Origin: Flammula alnicola
Taxonomy: Eukaryota > Basidiomycota > Agaricomycetes > Agaricales > Strophariaceae
DNA length: 64,000 nt
Direction of reading: 5' to 3'
Assembly: GCA_015499995.1 (NCBI GenBank)
Contig: JADNRV010000131.1
Coordinates: 62,001 to 126,000 of the forward strand
Below, piece by piece: positions 10,774 through 23,480 of this stretch. Position 1 is the first letter of the stretch. Every line of letters begins with the position of its first letter. The translations under genes and the position numbers were made by a program. A model generated the notes under the pieces. The model made no database searches. It saw only the letters and a program-made list of their open reading frames with translations, and was not told where the DNA came from.

Positions 10774-13700
10774 ATGGACCTTCAAACTTTATCTCAGCTC
10801 TTCTCTACAACGTACAACCCAGACCCAAATGTTCGAAAAGCAGCAGAGCTCCAGATACGTAAGGTATGTGGCTTGTTTTCCATTCCTGTCTTCGCAGTTC
10901 CTGGCACACGGTCCATCCCAGACAAAGTGGGGTAGTCCACGGGTTAGAGGCCAGAACAAAAATTCGATGCAGGATCGCACGATGAGGCGATTACTGACGC
11001 GATTTTTCTTTATTTTGGAACCCAGATTGGCAATGAGGAGGGCATGATCGCTGCCATACTCAGAATCATCGCCGCTGATAGCATCGATATGTGCGTCATT
11101 GACGCGTTTTCCGTTACATTCCACCTTTAACAGTCTTATATTCTCAAATTGAATCTTTTTTTCGACGATATCAAGTGCAACCCGTCAAGCATGTTCAGTC
11201 TGGCTCAAAAATCGCGTCCACACGTCCTATTCGATCGAAACTGCGCGCAGACCAGACCAAATTGTCATTGCACCGTCGGAACGAGAGGCACTTCGTATCG
11301 ACGTCCTTCCTCTCCTTGCTGCCACGCCTTCCAAGAGCATCGCTCTCCAACTTGCCAACACCCTCAAGTCGATCGTAGCCTTCGACTTCCCCTCCAGGTG
11401 GCCAACCCTAGTTGCCGAAATAAAGCACCTGCTCGTAAGCAATGACATCAAGGAGGTACATGCAGGATGTATCGGCACTTTAGAAGCTGTTCGGGCTTTC
11501 CGGTTTGTGGCGACTTATGACATTGTGAAAGAGACACGATTTTAACCGAGTTGTCTTTTTTCAAGGTTCCGCCAGAAAAATGACATTATGCCCACCATCA
11601 TTTCCGAGCTCTTCCCTACGCTCGTGACCATCGCTACCCATATGGTTCAACAGCCTCCCAATGCATCCCAGGATATACCTACGATGCTTCACCTTATCCT
11701 CAAGGCCTACCGCACGACCATTGTCATCAATATCAGCGCGCATCAACAGAGTGCAGAAAGCTTGGTGCCGTGGGGTCAACTCCTATTCGCTGTTATCAAT
11801 TTGCGCTTGCCAAAGGAAGCTGTGCCTGAGGATACTGAAGAAAGAGAGAAATGCGAATGGTGGAAGGCTAAGAAATGGGCCTACGCCGTTTTGGGCAGGC
11901 TGTTCCATAGGTATGCTCTATCCTTTGACGCCACTATCTGCCGGTGTCTTCGAGATTCCAATATTAACTGTTCCTCTTCAAGATATGGAAATCCTTCTCA
12001 AATGCCTTCCACTCTCCAGGTCGACTACTTGGAGTTTGCAAAGCATTTTGTTACTTCATTTGCACCCGAGATCCTGAACATCTACTTCCGCCAAGTGGAA
12101 CTGTTCGTCTCGAACCAGGAATGGCTCTCGAGCAAATGCCAGTATCAGATTTTCCAATTCTTTACGGAATGGTGGGTTCTTTGTCTCGTGCGTCGTTAAT
12201 CAGAGATGTATTGATTTGTGGTAAAACTTTCAGTGTCAAGCCCAAGTCCACCTGGGTCCAACTTAAGCCCCATTTCGATAGCCTGGTCTCGAACTTTGTC
12301 TTCCCTCAACTTTCGTTCAACGAGTCTAGACGCGCGTTGTGGGAGGCCGACCCCATAGATTATGTCCGAGTTTCAGTCGGTACGTACCTTATACCGAAGT
12401 TTCTGCGATTAAATCGCTAACACCCCTATTTCTTATATCCAACAGACGAATACGAGAGTTTCACAACTCCGGTCGCCGCTGCCACGACCTTCCTGCTTTC
12501 TCTCGCGGGAAACAGAACCAAGGCTACATTTCTCCCGATCCTCGGGTTCATCAACTCCATCCTGCGCGTGCATGGGCCTCCTGAGCAGAGGTTCGGGGCC
12601 TTGAACATGACGGCGGCCCTGGGAAGGCAGATCATGAAGCACCCCGAGGTGAAGAACAACATGGAGCAGTTCATGTTGCAGTTCGTCAGCCCGGAGCTGG
12701 AGAGCCCGGAGCCGTTCCTTCGTGCGATTGTGAGGCGACTTTTCACGCAGAAGTCACTTTACTGCCTTTTGCTGATACGATTGGGGGTTCATACAGGCTC
12801 TGGAAATTTTGGGCACTGTAACGAAGCAAGGTCTCGTGTGGTCCTCTGAGGAAGTCTTGAGCAAGCACTTCCAGGCTGTGTTCCGCGCCCTGGATGATGA
12901 ATCCTTCCCTGTGAAGGTGCAGGCTGCGTTAGCGCTTACGGAGATGATTATTGCTTACGATACTGGTAAGCAATTTGCTAATGCTCTTTCAGCCGCCGGG
13001 ATCTCATCTTTATCTTTGTTCTTTGTGTGCATTTTTACCCTTTCACTGGATGTATCTTCCCTATACTCGTATATTCCATGTGGTAACGACTATCTGTCTA
13101 TCAAATCTTGCGCCGTATGCCGATGGACAGTTCGCATCGCCGTTGCGCCCCAAGTCGGCAAAGTCATTCAAGGTGCGCGGTAATTTTTTGTTCAGAAATA
13201 TTTCATCTTAACTGACTTTGTTCGTACTCATTCTCGCCTCCACTCCGTCTGTCTTGCATACTTTGGCCCTACCGCAATCAAACTACCTTTAAACTCTGTC
13301 ATACGATACCCCACTGTTTCTCATGCTCCACAATCATCTTGCATGCATACTGCCGATGACCGATAGATCTGTTGAAGATGTCCGACGAGACCGATCTGGA
13401 CATTCTCAACAATAGCATGGAGGTTATGGTCGATCAATTCCAGACCGAACTCCTTCCTGTCGCGGCTATGCTTACGGCTCGCTTGGTGCGTACCTGACAC
13501 CGATATATCCTTTCTTTGGTTCTTACCCATGACTTAGTGCGAATCATACATGCGCCTCGCAAGAGAAAGTGCGATCCACGATCACATTGAAGAGAACGCC
13601 GATCTGGATACTCTGCTTGCGGATGTGGACGATGATAAGACCTTTGCAGCTATGGGTGTCGCAAAGACTATCAGCACTGTAAGTTTCTGGTCGAGTCTGA

Positions 13701-15349
13701 AGGTTGTTTGTCTGATTGCTGAAATTCATGTATTGCAGATTATTGCCTCCATCGACTCGTCTCCCGAAATCTTGTCTCAAATTCAGGAGATCGTCATTCC
13801 TATTATCGTATTCTCGTTTGAGAATAGGTTGCTCGGCAGGTCTCACTTTCTTATCTGATACCATGATATTAAGCACCGGCATCCGACAGACCTTTTCGAT
13901 AACATGTATGAACTAGTCGACAGCCTAACCTACAAGCTTCGCGCCATTTCTCCTTCCATGTGGCCCGTGTTTGAGTTGACATATAGGCTATTCAAGCACG
14001 AGGCCGTCGATTTCCTTGAGGGTGTGTCGATCGTCGATCATCTAACATCAATGAATATTAACTCGGTGGTTTTCCAGAGATGTTACCTTCATTAGACAAC
14101 TTCCTTTCATATGGTGCCGATGTTATTAAGACACGCCAGGATTACAAGCAGATGCTTGTCGATATCTACACTACCTCGATCACGAATGAGCAACTTGGCG
14201 AAAATGATCGTGTCAATGGTTCAAAGTTGGCGGAATCCATTTTACTCAACCTTCGCGGAGCCATCGACGATGTGTGTATTTTCTTTTTCTTCCATATCCC
14301 TCGATCGTCATGCTCATCGTCGCACTGTTCATAGTATCTGCAAACCATTATCTCTACTGCTTTGACTCTCACAGACAACACAGAAACCCCAGCCCTCCGT
14401 CTGGCTAACTTGGAAGTACTTATCAACACCGTCTTGTACAACCCATCCGCCGCACTGCATCTCATGGAGGTATATAAGCCCGGCATGGCGCGGGCATTCT
14501 TCGAACGGTGGTTCGTTGCCATCAATGCCGACAACCGCCTGCCGCGTGTCCACGATAAGAAATTGAGTATTTTGGCGCTCTGCGCGCTGATGGAAATGGC
14601 GCCAGATACTGTTCCTGAGTCTTTACGAGACGGGTGGCCCGGCATCGTCGGAGGTGCTCTTAAAATTTTCAAGACGCTGCCAAAAGCCATTGAAGGTTGG
14701 TCCCCGTCGTCTGATTGTTTCTCATGCTTTTGTTCATTGTATTAATATTCCTTTCTAGATCGCAAGAGACTGGAGCAGCTTCTTCAAGAGGAATCTGATG
14801 ACGAAGATGAAACTGAGGATCACCCTTTAAACCTGGCAGAGGACGATGGTGTGTAAAATTTTCATCGTGCCATTTTACTGGTCGACTTACGGCTCTGAAC
14901 CCATAGAGGACGTGTGGGATGAAGACTCAGCTTATATGGAAATGCTCGCGAAAGAGGTGTGTTTTATTTGTGTACATATTTTCCCATGTTCTATTCTAAT
15001 TCTTCAGTCATTGCAGGGTGCCCGACTTCGAGAAAAATCAGAAACTGACGCAAACCCAGAAGAAGAGGAAGAATCAGAGGACGAAGAGGATATCGATGAG
15101 GAGCTGGGATACATCAGTCCTTTGGAAAACGTCAACCCTTACGTATCATTCAAGCAAGCTCTGACCAGTACGTTTCATTTCTAACTTAACAGGTGCCCTC
15201 TTTCTCACCTATCACACCGTGGCTTAGCTTTCCAAATGCAAAACGCTCCAAGTTATCAGGCAGCGACGACAGCTCTTGACATCGAGCAACAGACATTACT
15301 TATGGAAGTCATGCGGATAGCCGAGCAGGATCAGACCCCCCAATCCTAG
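10774..15349 (+). CDS. SXM1: Importin-beta family karyopherin (Sxm1/Nmd5, importin-7/8 type)
   Basis: The ATG at 10774 opens MDLQTLSQLFSTTYNPDPN, the usual N-terminal helix of importin-7/8 relatives. The importin-beta N-terminal domain follows with RQACSVWLKNRV near 11185-11220. Downstream are HEAT-repeat helices in about 18 exons, including SFNESRRALWEADPIDYVR (near 12310-12375), VHGPPEQRFGALNMTAALG (near 12565-12620) and RLFKHEAVDFLEEMLP (near 13985-14085). A strongly acidic segment (EEEEESEDEEDIDEELGY, 15060-15110) precedes the C-terminus. The estimated length, about 1,050 residues, fits the family. Family knowledge: these karyopherins carry ribosomal proteins, histones and other cargo into the nucleus under RanGTP control. 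I found no frame break. The stop TAG is at 15347-15349. Confidence 0.93.
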
Positions 15350-17867
15350 ATGGAACCCCGCGGTTCAAGAGAACCTCTTTACGTTGTTATCGTTTTTCTC
15401 ACTCTCCCTGACGTCGTTTACCTGGTGTGTTTTTACCAGCCATTCATATTTCGATGATCATGACCTTTACGACTTTACTTCACGATCTATGTTCTATTCC
15501 CCAGCGGCCCGGCCGCTCCGATGAGTTTCTTTTCGAGAATGTTCCCGCTGATGATTGATCACTTATTCTCGTTCATTAACGTTCATTGGTCATGTAGGCG
15601 ATTCTTGTTAATTCTGGCATTATCATCTTCTCTCCTCACGGCAGGCAAATGAAAAAAGTTATATTTCTGACCGCAACGACGGCCCGTTGAATTATCAATA
15701 GTTCGCATACTTATGCACTCTCGAAAATGCTTATGCTTAACCAATCACCCGAAATTTATCGGTTTCCCTGAATAAAAGCTCTTTCTACCAGATACTTTCT
15801 CGGGTACTCATGATTTGTCTGCTTTCGAGCGTATGCCGCTCACGCGGTTACAACTTTCACTTATTCTCTAACAAAGGCCACTAGGTCAGCTCCTTTATCA
15901 TCCATGATTCGGTATTCTATCACCGATGAATAGTTAAAGCGATGATTTTGTTGGAATCTTTCGATTCACGTGACAATTCGACGCGCCATGGCTTGTTTCA
16001 AGTTTGCGTATGTAGTAGTTGCTCGTTTCGTACAAATACCTCGCCTATATTTTCTCTGTCTAGTACCGTCAATCACCATCTCGTAACTCCGTATTCTTCT
16101 TCCTCGAACAGATTTCTGGACTCCAAAAGGCGACACCGATGACGAAGGTTAATCCAATAACCGAGAACAGCGCTTCGAGATTCTGTAATTTGTGGACTCT
16201 TGAGGTCCACACAGTCGGCGGGATGTGAACTGCGCTGTCTCATGTCTGTCAATCTTGGATCTAAGGGTCTTTCTTTAATCTGGCTGGTAACATTCAGTTG
16301 GTATATCTATTTTACCACACCGAGATCCAGGAGGACAACGTGGACAACGTGTTCATATCCTGCAAGGCACGTGTTCGACGTACATACTAATGGATGGATT
16401 TGAAAGAGGACGCCGTTGACCCTCGTCACTTTATTTTATTATTGAAGCTAATTTTCTTGCATGCCGCCCGCCGATTTTCAGAGCTGCGGCGAATCCGATT
16501 GGACTACATATACGCTTACGAGGGACAATTAGCGCCAACCAACAGTCCCGATGTCTAGGTTAAAATTGATGGCGCTTTTTTGAAATTGCCGGGCGTCAAC
16601 TGCTTTTATTTTCTCAAGCTTCAGGAGTCCCTGACAGTAATTAGCATTTACATCACGCCGCCGAGGAATACATTCACCCTAGGCGCTCTGTTATATTGAC
16701 TCATTGATCTCTCGACCGACCCTGGTGTGGGAGAGACAGCAGGCACGCCAGGTAGTCTTGATGGCTCTCAACGTTCAACCCTGGTTCAACCTATTTAACT
16801 TTAGATGACTCATTTAATTCACTGTTTGGAAATGGTGACAACTTTCCTATGTACCTGTACCGTTGAATTTGTGAAATGAGATCAGGCTCATCGCACACTG
16901 GCTCAACTTGTCTTCAACTCCCTGGCTTTCGTTTTTTTTGCCGAGTCTGGACATCCGCCTATTGTATCGGCGTCTTCAAGTTGGAATGGAATGGAAGTAT
17001 TCATAGCTCTGTAGTCTGCACCACCCTGGGTCGAATCGGGGTGCACCTAACCGCGGAGATTTTAGGCCCGCATCAAATGGATTTTTCCCTAAGCCCAGAT
17101 AGCAAGGAAACTTTGTCGGTAAATACACCACACAAGGGAGACTGACCCGTTAAATCTGCCAACAATGTCACTATGCCACGAAATGAACCCTGTGCGTACG
17201 GCATATCCTATCGGTGTATGGTGTCCGAGTTCTGTTAAATTACTGATAGCAACATTTGGGGGCGCCACCGTTGTTTTTAAAAATTTGGCTTACGGGAGTG
17301 AAGTATATTCAGTTGCCGTTCTCGTATAGCCCTCTGATTCAGTTCTTGGATATGTACTGTTGTGCCCTAGGGAAACCTTCCTTTGGAAGCCCTCGGTCTC
17401 TGACCGATGCGGTTCCAGTTAAGGGCGTTGGGTGATGGTTCGCGAAAGGGAAACTACATCCGTCTTCATTGATACCCATTGTCGCGGAAGGCGGAAACCA
17501 CAATGGGTCCCGGAATGAGGCGTCCGCGATCGCATCCTGTAGCCATAAGTTGTGCTCACCTTGATGAATGTGCAAATAATGCCTAGCAATGCAAGCGAAC
17601 GAGGAAGAAATGAGCGGGGTTTAGACCTATCTTTGATATGGTAGTCGTGGTGTTTTATCTTCCTTTTCTGAGTCAAGGTGGCATCGTGAAGGATAATCGA
17701 TAACCACCGTGATATTTACAAACAGGGTGCATTACAACTTTAGTAAACTCAAAGGAGAGTAGGGATTGCCGAGGGCGTCATCATGGTCTTCCATGGACAT
17801 GTGGCCTACCGTCGTCCCCGTGCACATCTTCGCGGCCTTCCCAGTCATGCCGAGTCACTGTTCGTAG
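15350..17867. other. Intergenic, no gene recognised
   Basis: This 2.5 kb contains the 3' flanks of two genes that point at each other (importin on plus, ARP6 on minus). Short open frames (for example 15942-16142 and 16876-17145) have no motif. No repeat or RNA gene seen. Confidence 0.4.
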
Positions 17868-19791
17868 TCAGCGTTTGCGGGTGGTAGTTGATGCACCTCC
17901 CGTGGCAGCCTTGGTGCTTCGCGTTCTAGTCAGCTTGCTAGACGCCTGGGAGCGATCGTCCTCGCGTTGCTGCTGCTTCCCCTTCGCCTTCGATGATAGT
18001 TCCTTCGGCTTCTCCTTCTCAGATTCTTGGGGTTTCCAGTCGCGGAATTTCCTGCGAGAAGCGCTACTTCCACTTTCTGCATACTCTGCCCGCGTGACGG
18101 CAAGGCGAGCGAAGCCGTCCTGGCTGGCAAAGTTGTATGCGGACTCGTATGCTTCTGTGATGGGGCTAAATATTGGGACAAGGTACGGGAGGAAGAATCC
18201 AAATTTTTTTAAGGAGATTAGACATTGAATAAATGACCACGATACGCACTCGTCGCATTCGTAGATGAGGACTTCACAGTCCACAGGTGCCAAGGTTTGT
18301 AGTTCAGATAGTCTGTTGAAATAGCAGTTGAGATCCGGAAGCACAGGGACTTTCATCACGAGGACCACGTACAGTCGCTCGCGAAATCCGCTAAACTTAG
18401 TGTTGCCCCCTATTAAGCCAATGTTAGCCCAAAACATCCCCGTAAATCGCTGGGTAGAAGCGATATAGAATAGGCAATCGTCGAAGGGAGGCCTGCTTGA
18501 TCCAATCCTATAGGAAAGGCACATCATCAGGATCGAGTTGTGGAGTCAATGACAGAGCTCCGGACGGGTGCGCGCGAGAAGGACCTACCGATGTCATCAG
18601 GACGAAATAAAACTTCCGGGACTGTAAACCTTTCGTTATTCATGACCAATATCTGATCGGTTTCGGTGATAATATCGTCCGGATTGCGTACGCGCCCTTT
18701 CCGATTCGTCGACAAGTCAGGTAGCATGTATTCCTGAACGATAGGATTGTGCTTCGGATCTACCCTGCCTGGGTACATTATATTTTGCAACACGGCCGAC
18801 GGATAAACGGCTTACCGACAAGTTTCTGTATCCTGCTTGTAATTGGTTGACACAAAGCAGCATGATTCTTTAACGTGATTCATGATATACGTCTCGTCCA
18901 TCATGTTCCATTGACGAAATGAAACGAGTTCCTTGAGTTGATTAGTTAATAGCTTCCCGCCGACGTCGAGCCTTTCGTTCGTCGATCAGACAGAAATTTG
19001 AGCAAGAGTTTGTTTTCAGAACTACCTCTTGACCGCGTTCCAGACAATTTTGCCGTCAATCATTGGAACAACGTGAGTGAAGCTAAACCCAGAATCGACA
19101 ACGATCGTGCATTGTGCTGGCGGAAGTGCAGGCTGAGAAAATAGTTGTCCATATGGGATCATTGATGCAGCTAGATGGATGTAATCAGAGATGTTCAACT
19201 AAGAAATAGCTATGATTAACCCCTGATGATGATCACTTACGGGTACATCGATAGTAAGAGCTGAATTCGTACTCTTCAAATATCAGCTGATCGTAGACGT
19301 CTTGTATATTGGGTAAGTTGAAGTATGGTTCCGTGATCAGCAGAGAGGCTTGTGTGGTGTCGACCTGTTCCGCAGTCTTTAATACCGTAAACAGAGCAAG
19401 TTCGACGAGAACTTTTTACCCCAAGGACTTCATCTGAAAAGATACCGTCCCATACAGCTTTCTGGACGTCCCAATCGACGAGATAGCCCTAACAATCCTG
19501 GAGGAATGAGCTGATGTGCATGAAAATAGTTTGCAGATTGCAGACCTTCTCAAAGGGTAGACGGTAGTGCAGAGATGAATAGTCCTTGCATCGTGTTATC
19601 TCGTGCCCAAAATACGTTGCCCTGTCTCCCTTGGACCGCACGACTGCATTTGAAATGATTCTAGACAGCGTGGCTGAGACCCGAAAAACGATACGTGTGG
19701 GTTCCTCTTACCTGGGTTTTGCATCCTTTTTTACGATTCCTACTTTGATCGTAGACGCGCCGTTGTCGAGCACGACAATTGGCTTGGCCAT
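17868..19791 (-). CDS. ARP6: Actin-related protein 6 (Arp6), SWR1 complex subunit
   Basis: The start codon at 19791-19789 opens [19 protein letters not shown], the first actin phosphate-binding loop. Later exons carry the second ATP-site strand ([13 protein letters not shown], near 19110-19070), [53 protein letters not shown] and [14 protein letters not shown], all diagnostic of Arp6. The C-terminus ends with a Lys/Ser-rich basic tail about 60 residues long, stop at 17870-17868. About 480 residues. Family knowledge: Arp6 is a nuclear subunit of the SWR1 remodeller that places histone H2A.Z. One base seems lost in the CCCC run at 18438-18441: the frame reading SDLRG must shift by one to read MFWANIG. 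The gene shares a 534-bp divergent upstream region with the TANGO2 gene. Confidence 0.93.
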
Positions 19792-20325
19792 CCCGAAGAT
19801 GAATATGAAAAAGAGATGGGGGTCGGGTATAGAGAAAGGCGGTGCCTGAGTTTGTATGGGCGTGGGAACTAGTTTTATCAGCAGATTTGAGTCTATTCTC
19901 AGACGGACTGTTGGTCCACACGTTTCTTGGCTCTTACACTCGTCCACGGTGCGAGAACTCTGTTCTTGTCTTGCTTTGTATACGGGATCAGCTAATCTTC
20001 GTGCTTCTTTGACAGGAACTTCCTGGGCTTCTTCGTCCCTAACTGCGTGCTACCACTTCGCGAAAGCGGACAGAACGATTCGCTCCGTATTCGTGACTCC
20101 TCTACCATCCGAAATACGCTAACTAGCCCTGGGGTGCCGTCTGTATGGCAAGCCTTACTTATTTATGGACTTTTTCTCATTTTAATGAAACTAAAGCCAC
20201 GGATTTTGCGTTAAATTCGCCCGCCTCTGCTTGACCCTGCCCTCGGAAGCCTCTCAGTATCTCGGATTCTCGCTCCTTAGTGGCGCTCAGACTAGTTCTT
20301 GCTTTTTTAAATTTTGACTGGAGCT
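19792..20325. promoter_or_regulatory. Divergent intergenic region between ARP6 and the TANGO2-family gene
   Basis: The two start codons face away from each other 534 bp apart, so this segment must hold both promoters unless transcription starts further away. I could not identify a clear TATA box or paired operators. Pyrimidine-rich stretches lie just upstream of each ATG, as is common in basidiomycete promoters. Confidence 0.5.
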
Positions 20326-21530
20326 ATGTGCATTGGAATTTGGACTTTGAAGCACCCTGAATACGCGCTGTGAGTTTTATTTCATTTGCTCATTCTCCGG
20401 TGCTCGCGACCATCCGTTTCTAGGGGACGTCATGCGGCGCCTTGTGACGTCCTCTAGAATGTCGTGAATGAATGCTAACAGGACGAATTTGAAACATATA
20501 GAATACTCTGTACAAATCGTGATGAGTTTCTAGATAGACCGACGCAAAACGCGCATTTCCATTCATTCGGAAATGAGGCCAACCCAGACAACTCCGGCCA
20601 AATCCTATCAGGTCGCGATTTACAGGCTGGCGGATCGTGGTTTGGGCTGAATCGGTCCGGGAGAGTTGCCTTGCTGTAAGCTATCCCATATCGGATGTCC
20701 TCCCCCCAAAACATAAAGATAACCGTTTTTAATATCAATCTAGGACCAATATTACCGAACCGGTAAAAGCATATAACACTTCTAGGGGCTACCTGGTCTC
20801 TTCGTTCCTCCTATCCCATTCGTCTCACCCTTTAGAGGACGAGATTGGGAATATTGTACCGGAGGATGCACAGTTTGCCGGTTTCAATCTCCTGCTCTTG
20901 GCACCAACAGTGGACCCCAACGGTTCAATTCAATATGAGTCCCTCTTCGTCACGAATCATGGCGGAGGCGGAAGCCTTACGTCCCGCCCTCTTTCGTCGA
21001 ACGAATGTTCATGTGGGGGTCTTTCCAATGGAGTCGACGGAGCAGAAGCCAACGTCTGGCCCAAAGTGCAGCACGCCACAGAAGATTTTGATGCTGTTCT
21101 CCAAACTTCAACTCCAGACGAGACAGAGGCCGAGCTCACAGAGCACCTCTTCCAACTCCTTACGTGGGTACCTTCCTTTCTCTTATAATAATCTCCCCCC
21201 GAGATTAAATCTATGTGAACTTTCTGACATACTGAGGTTTCTCCGAGAAGCTGGCATCCCACAGACCCGATCGTGCATCGCAGGGAACTACGAAACACTG
21301 TGCATGTAACCCCTATTCGAATTGTGGTAGAGGGAGGCAGCTTGACCCCAGCACACTACGGCACGCGTCTATCAACGGTGCTCTTGGTTCGGAAGAATGG
21401 GGATGTCTTGTTTATCGAACGGGATATCTGGGAATCATCAGTAGATGGGGTGCCGATCAAGGCGGACCCTCCTACTGAGCGTGTATTTCGATTCAAGCTG
21501 GACATCAAGCCCAACGACGACAGGAATTAG
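20326..21530 (+). CDS. TANGO2-family protein (NRDE domain)
   Basis: The ATG at 20326 opens MCIGIWTLKHPEYAL; after an intron (20370-20481) the frame continues ILCTNRDEFLDRP, the N-terminal signature of the TANGO2/NRDE family with its Cys-2 and NRDE motif. Later exons contain TNITEPVKAYNTSRGYLVSS, YESLFVTNHGGGG, CGGLSNGVDG...WPKV and, near the end, RRELRNTVHV and YGTRLSTVLLV, all in the expected order. The stop is TAG at 21528-21530; about 310 residues. Family knowledge: TANGO2 is linked to Golgi/ER organisation, mitochondrial function and haem or lipid handling; the biochemical activity is still debated. I found no frame break. Confidence 0.9.
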
Positions 21531-21784
21531 CATCTGTACAGTACGCTACTGCGGCATATCATAGGTGTAACATATTTTGAACGTTGCCAATGGGTATAAA
21601 GTGTACGCGGGGAGGGGAGACTTTTTTGCATAGCACATTTCCAAAAAGCAAACATGACAGCTGGTAAGTAAACAAGATCGGGGTAGTTTTGGGGTACGAG
21701 GAGAAACGAAATCGGCACCGTGTGTCCATATACAATAAGTAAGAGTCCATAAACAAGTTGCGAGAGAGGTCGCCTGACACCAGG
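21531..21784. other. Convergent 3' flank
   Basis: The TANGO2-family gene (plus) and the Zn2Cys6 gene (minus) end 254 bp apart. No other feature is visible in between. Confidence 0.5.
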
Positions 21785-23480
21785 TCATGCCATGACGTGG
21801 TTAACGTTGTAGACGCTGTGATGGTCCTGCGAAGGGAAATAGGGATTGAACCCTGCAGCCGCAATATGATTCCACTCCTGTGGTGAGACTCCTGGAGAGC
21901 CGGTGTGGAAAGAAGCATGTCCACTCGACGCGGACAGAGGAGTTATGATCTCATTGTCGGACGGGGGCCCACTGTCATATGAAGCCGCAACCAGGCCTGG
22001 ACTATCACTGCCGCTGCTTAAGAAATTCAGGGTTAGAGCTACGTCACAGGGAATGGCGAGAAAGGGAGAACTCACTGCAATGAATTATTCAGCTCCACGA
22101 CGCGTCTGAACAGCGTGCACTGCGCATTCGGAGGATGGTGGTGGGAGTACTGCCGCAGCGAATTCAGCGAACTTTGGAGAGTCTGGGAGAGAGTTATGTA
22201 GGCGATCCCCAGCGCCGGATTCGTGCGGCAGGGGCAGATGTATTGCGTCTGTGGCGATGACCCATTGACGCTGTAGTGTTCGCTGTATGTGTTATTTCCA
22301 TCGTCGCTGCCTGACAGTTGATAATTTCCGCTGCCGCCACCGTCGGAATACGTCGATGCAGCCGAGCCAGGATTACCATTCCCATTGCTGTAGTGGCCAT
22401 TGTTATTCGCGCCCGCAGCGTAGTTGATGCCGTTGCCGTTGTTCGCGGCGTTGTACGCAGCGGGCCGCGGGTCGTTGTCGAACGACCCTGAAGAATCGCT
22501 CCGTACATCCGCTTGGAAGGTATGATATCGCATCGAGGGCGCTGGCGACGGCGAAAAGCGGTAGAGGTGCGCATTCGCTTCCGTAGCAGGTTCCGTCTTT
22601 ATTGGGCTCAGCAATGAATGCACCGCCCGCCCGTTGCGAAGCAGCTCGTCCGGCTGCGTTAGCCCCGACTGCGCTTGTTGTTGGCCAGTGCCACTCCGTT
22701 TTTGCAGAGGCGCACATTTTGTTGCGCGTGAATGCCACTTTTCGTTCGGATCTCCGTCTCGGAAACCGCTCTCTGCCCAGCGGGGATGTGGTTTGCCTAC
22801 AAAAGAAATGTAACAAAAGAGCAGGCTATGGTTAGACAATGGGCGCGTTTGTTTGTCGGGACGACGTACCTCTGAGTTCGCGAACGAGGGACTCGAGCTC
22901 TGCAATTCGATTCCGCAGACGCGTGCTTTCGTCGAGCGATGGGTCGTCTCTATAGTGAATAAAAAAAACACGTTCAATATTGCTGTCCGTGAATGACACA
23001 TTGATGCGAGTGGCTAACCTGAGCGCAGGATCGTCAATTTCATATACACAAAGGCCTGTCTGAAGGTTGGTCATGTCAATAACTAGCAGAGAGGCACCGA
23101 ATGCCAGATATATTTACCAGGCCGAGCTGGATGCAGCGCTGGCAAGGACGTTTTCGATCGCACTGTGGTTGAAAAAAATAATGAATAAACGACAAGAATT
23201 TCGCCAACGAGCGCGCTCACCTTTCGTTTCGATGTGTGACAGTTCAGGCAACTTTGGGTAGTGCGATTTCTCCTCCTTTTCCTATTTTTGGGTGATTAAC
23301 GGTCGTAGAGGGGACCAACGCGGTTAATTAGTCGGCTAGTAAACAGAGGGGTGCTCGATTGAGCTATGTACTGAACGATGCTAACCTGTGGTCGGTGTCG
23401 ATGGTGAACTCCAAGGCCATTATTTCGCCTTTGAGCTGAAGAGGTTGGAAGGATTCTGTGGAGGAGACTGGGGACATCAT
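21785..23480 (-). CDS. Zn2Cys6 (Gal4-type) transcription factor
   Basis: The first ATG at 23480-23478 opens MMSPVSSTESFQPLQLKGE. After an intron a basic stretch KRRRNR leads into the zinc cluster C-L-N-C-H-T-S-K-R-K-C-D, then C-Q-R-C and G-L-C-V-Y-E, giving the spacing CX2CX6CX5CX2CX8C (codons between about 23240 and 23040). Two introns interrupt the six-cysteine motif. A short leucine-heptad helix follows (RLRNRIAELESLVRELRG, near 22930-22865), the usual dimerisation element. The rest is low-complexity (Asn/Gly/Ser-rich) with a possible helical segment near 22200-22120. I see no fungal-specific TF domain (MHR) like those of long Gal4-type proteins. About 460 residues, stop at 21787-21785. 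Role inferred: DNA-binding regulator with unknown targets. Confidence 0.88.

Noticed and set aside
21559..21924. A 121-codon minus frame downstream of TANGO2
   Set aside because: No motif, overlaps the end of the Zn2Cys6 gene in another frame and has unlikely composition.
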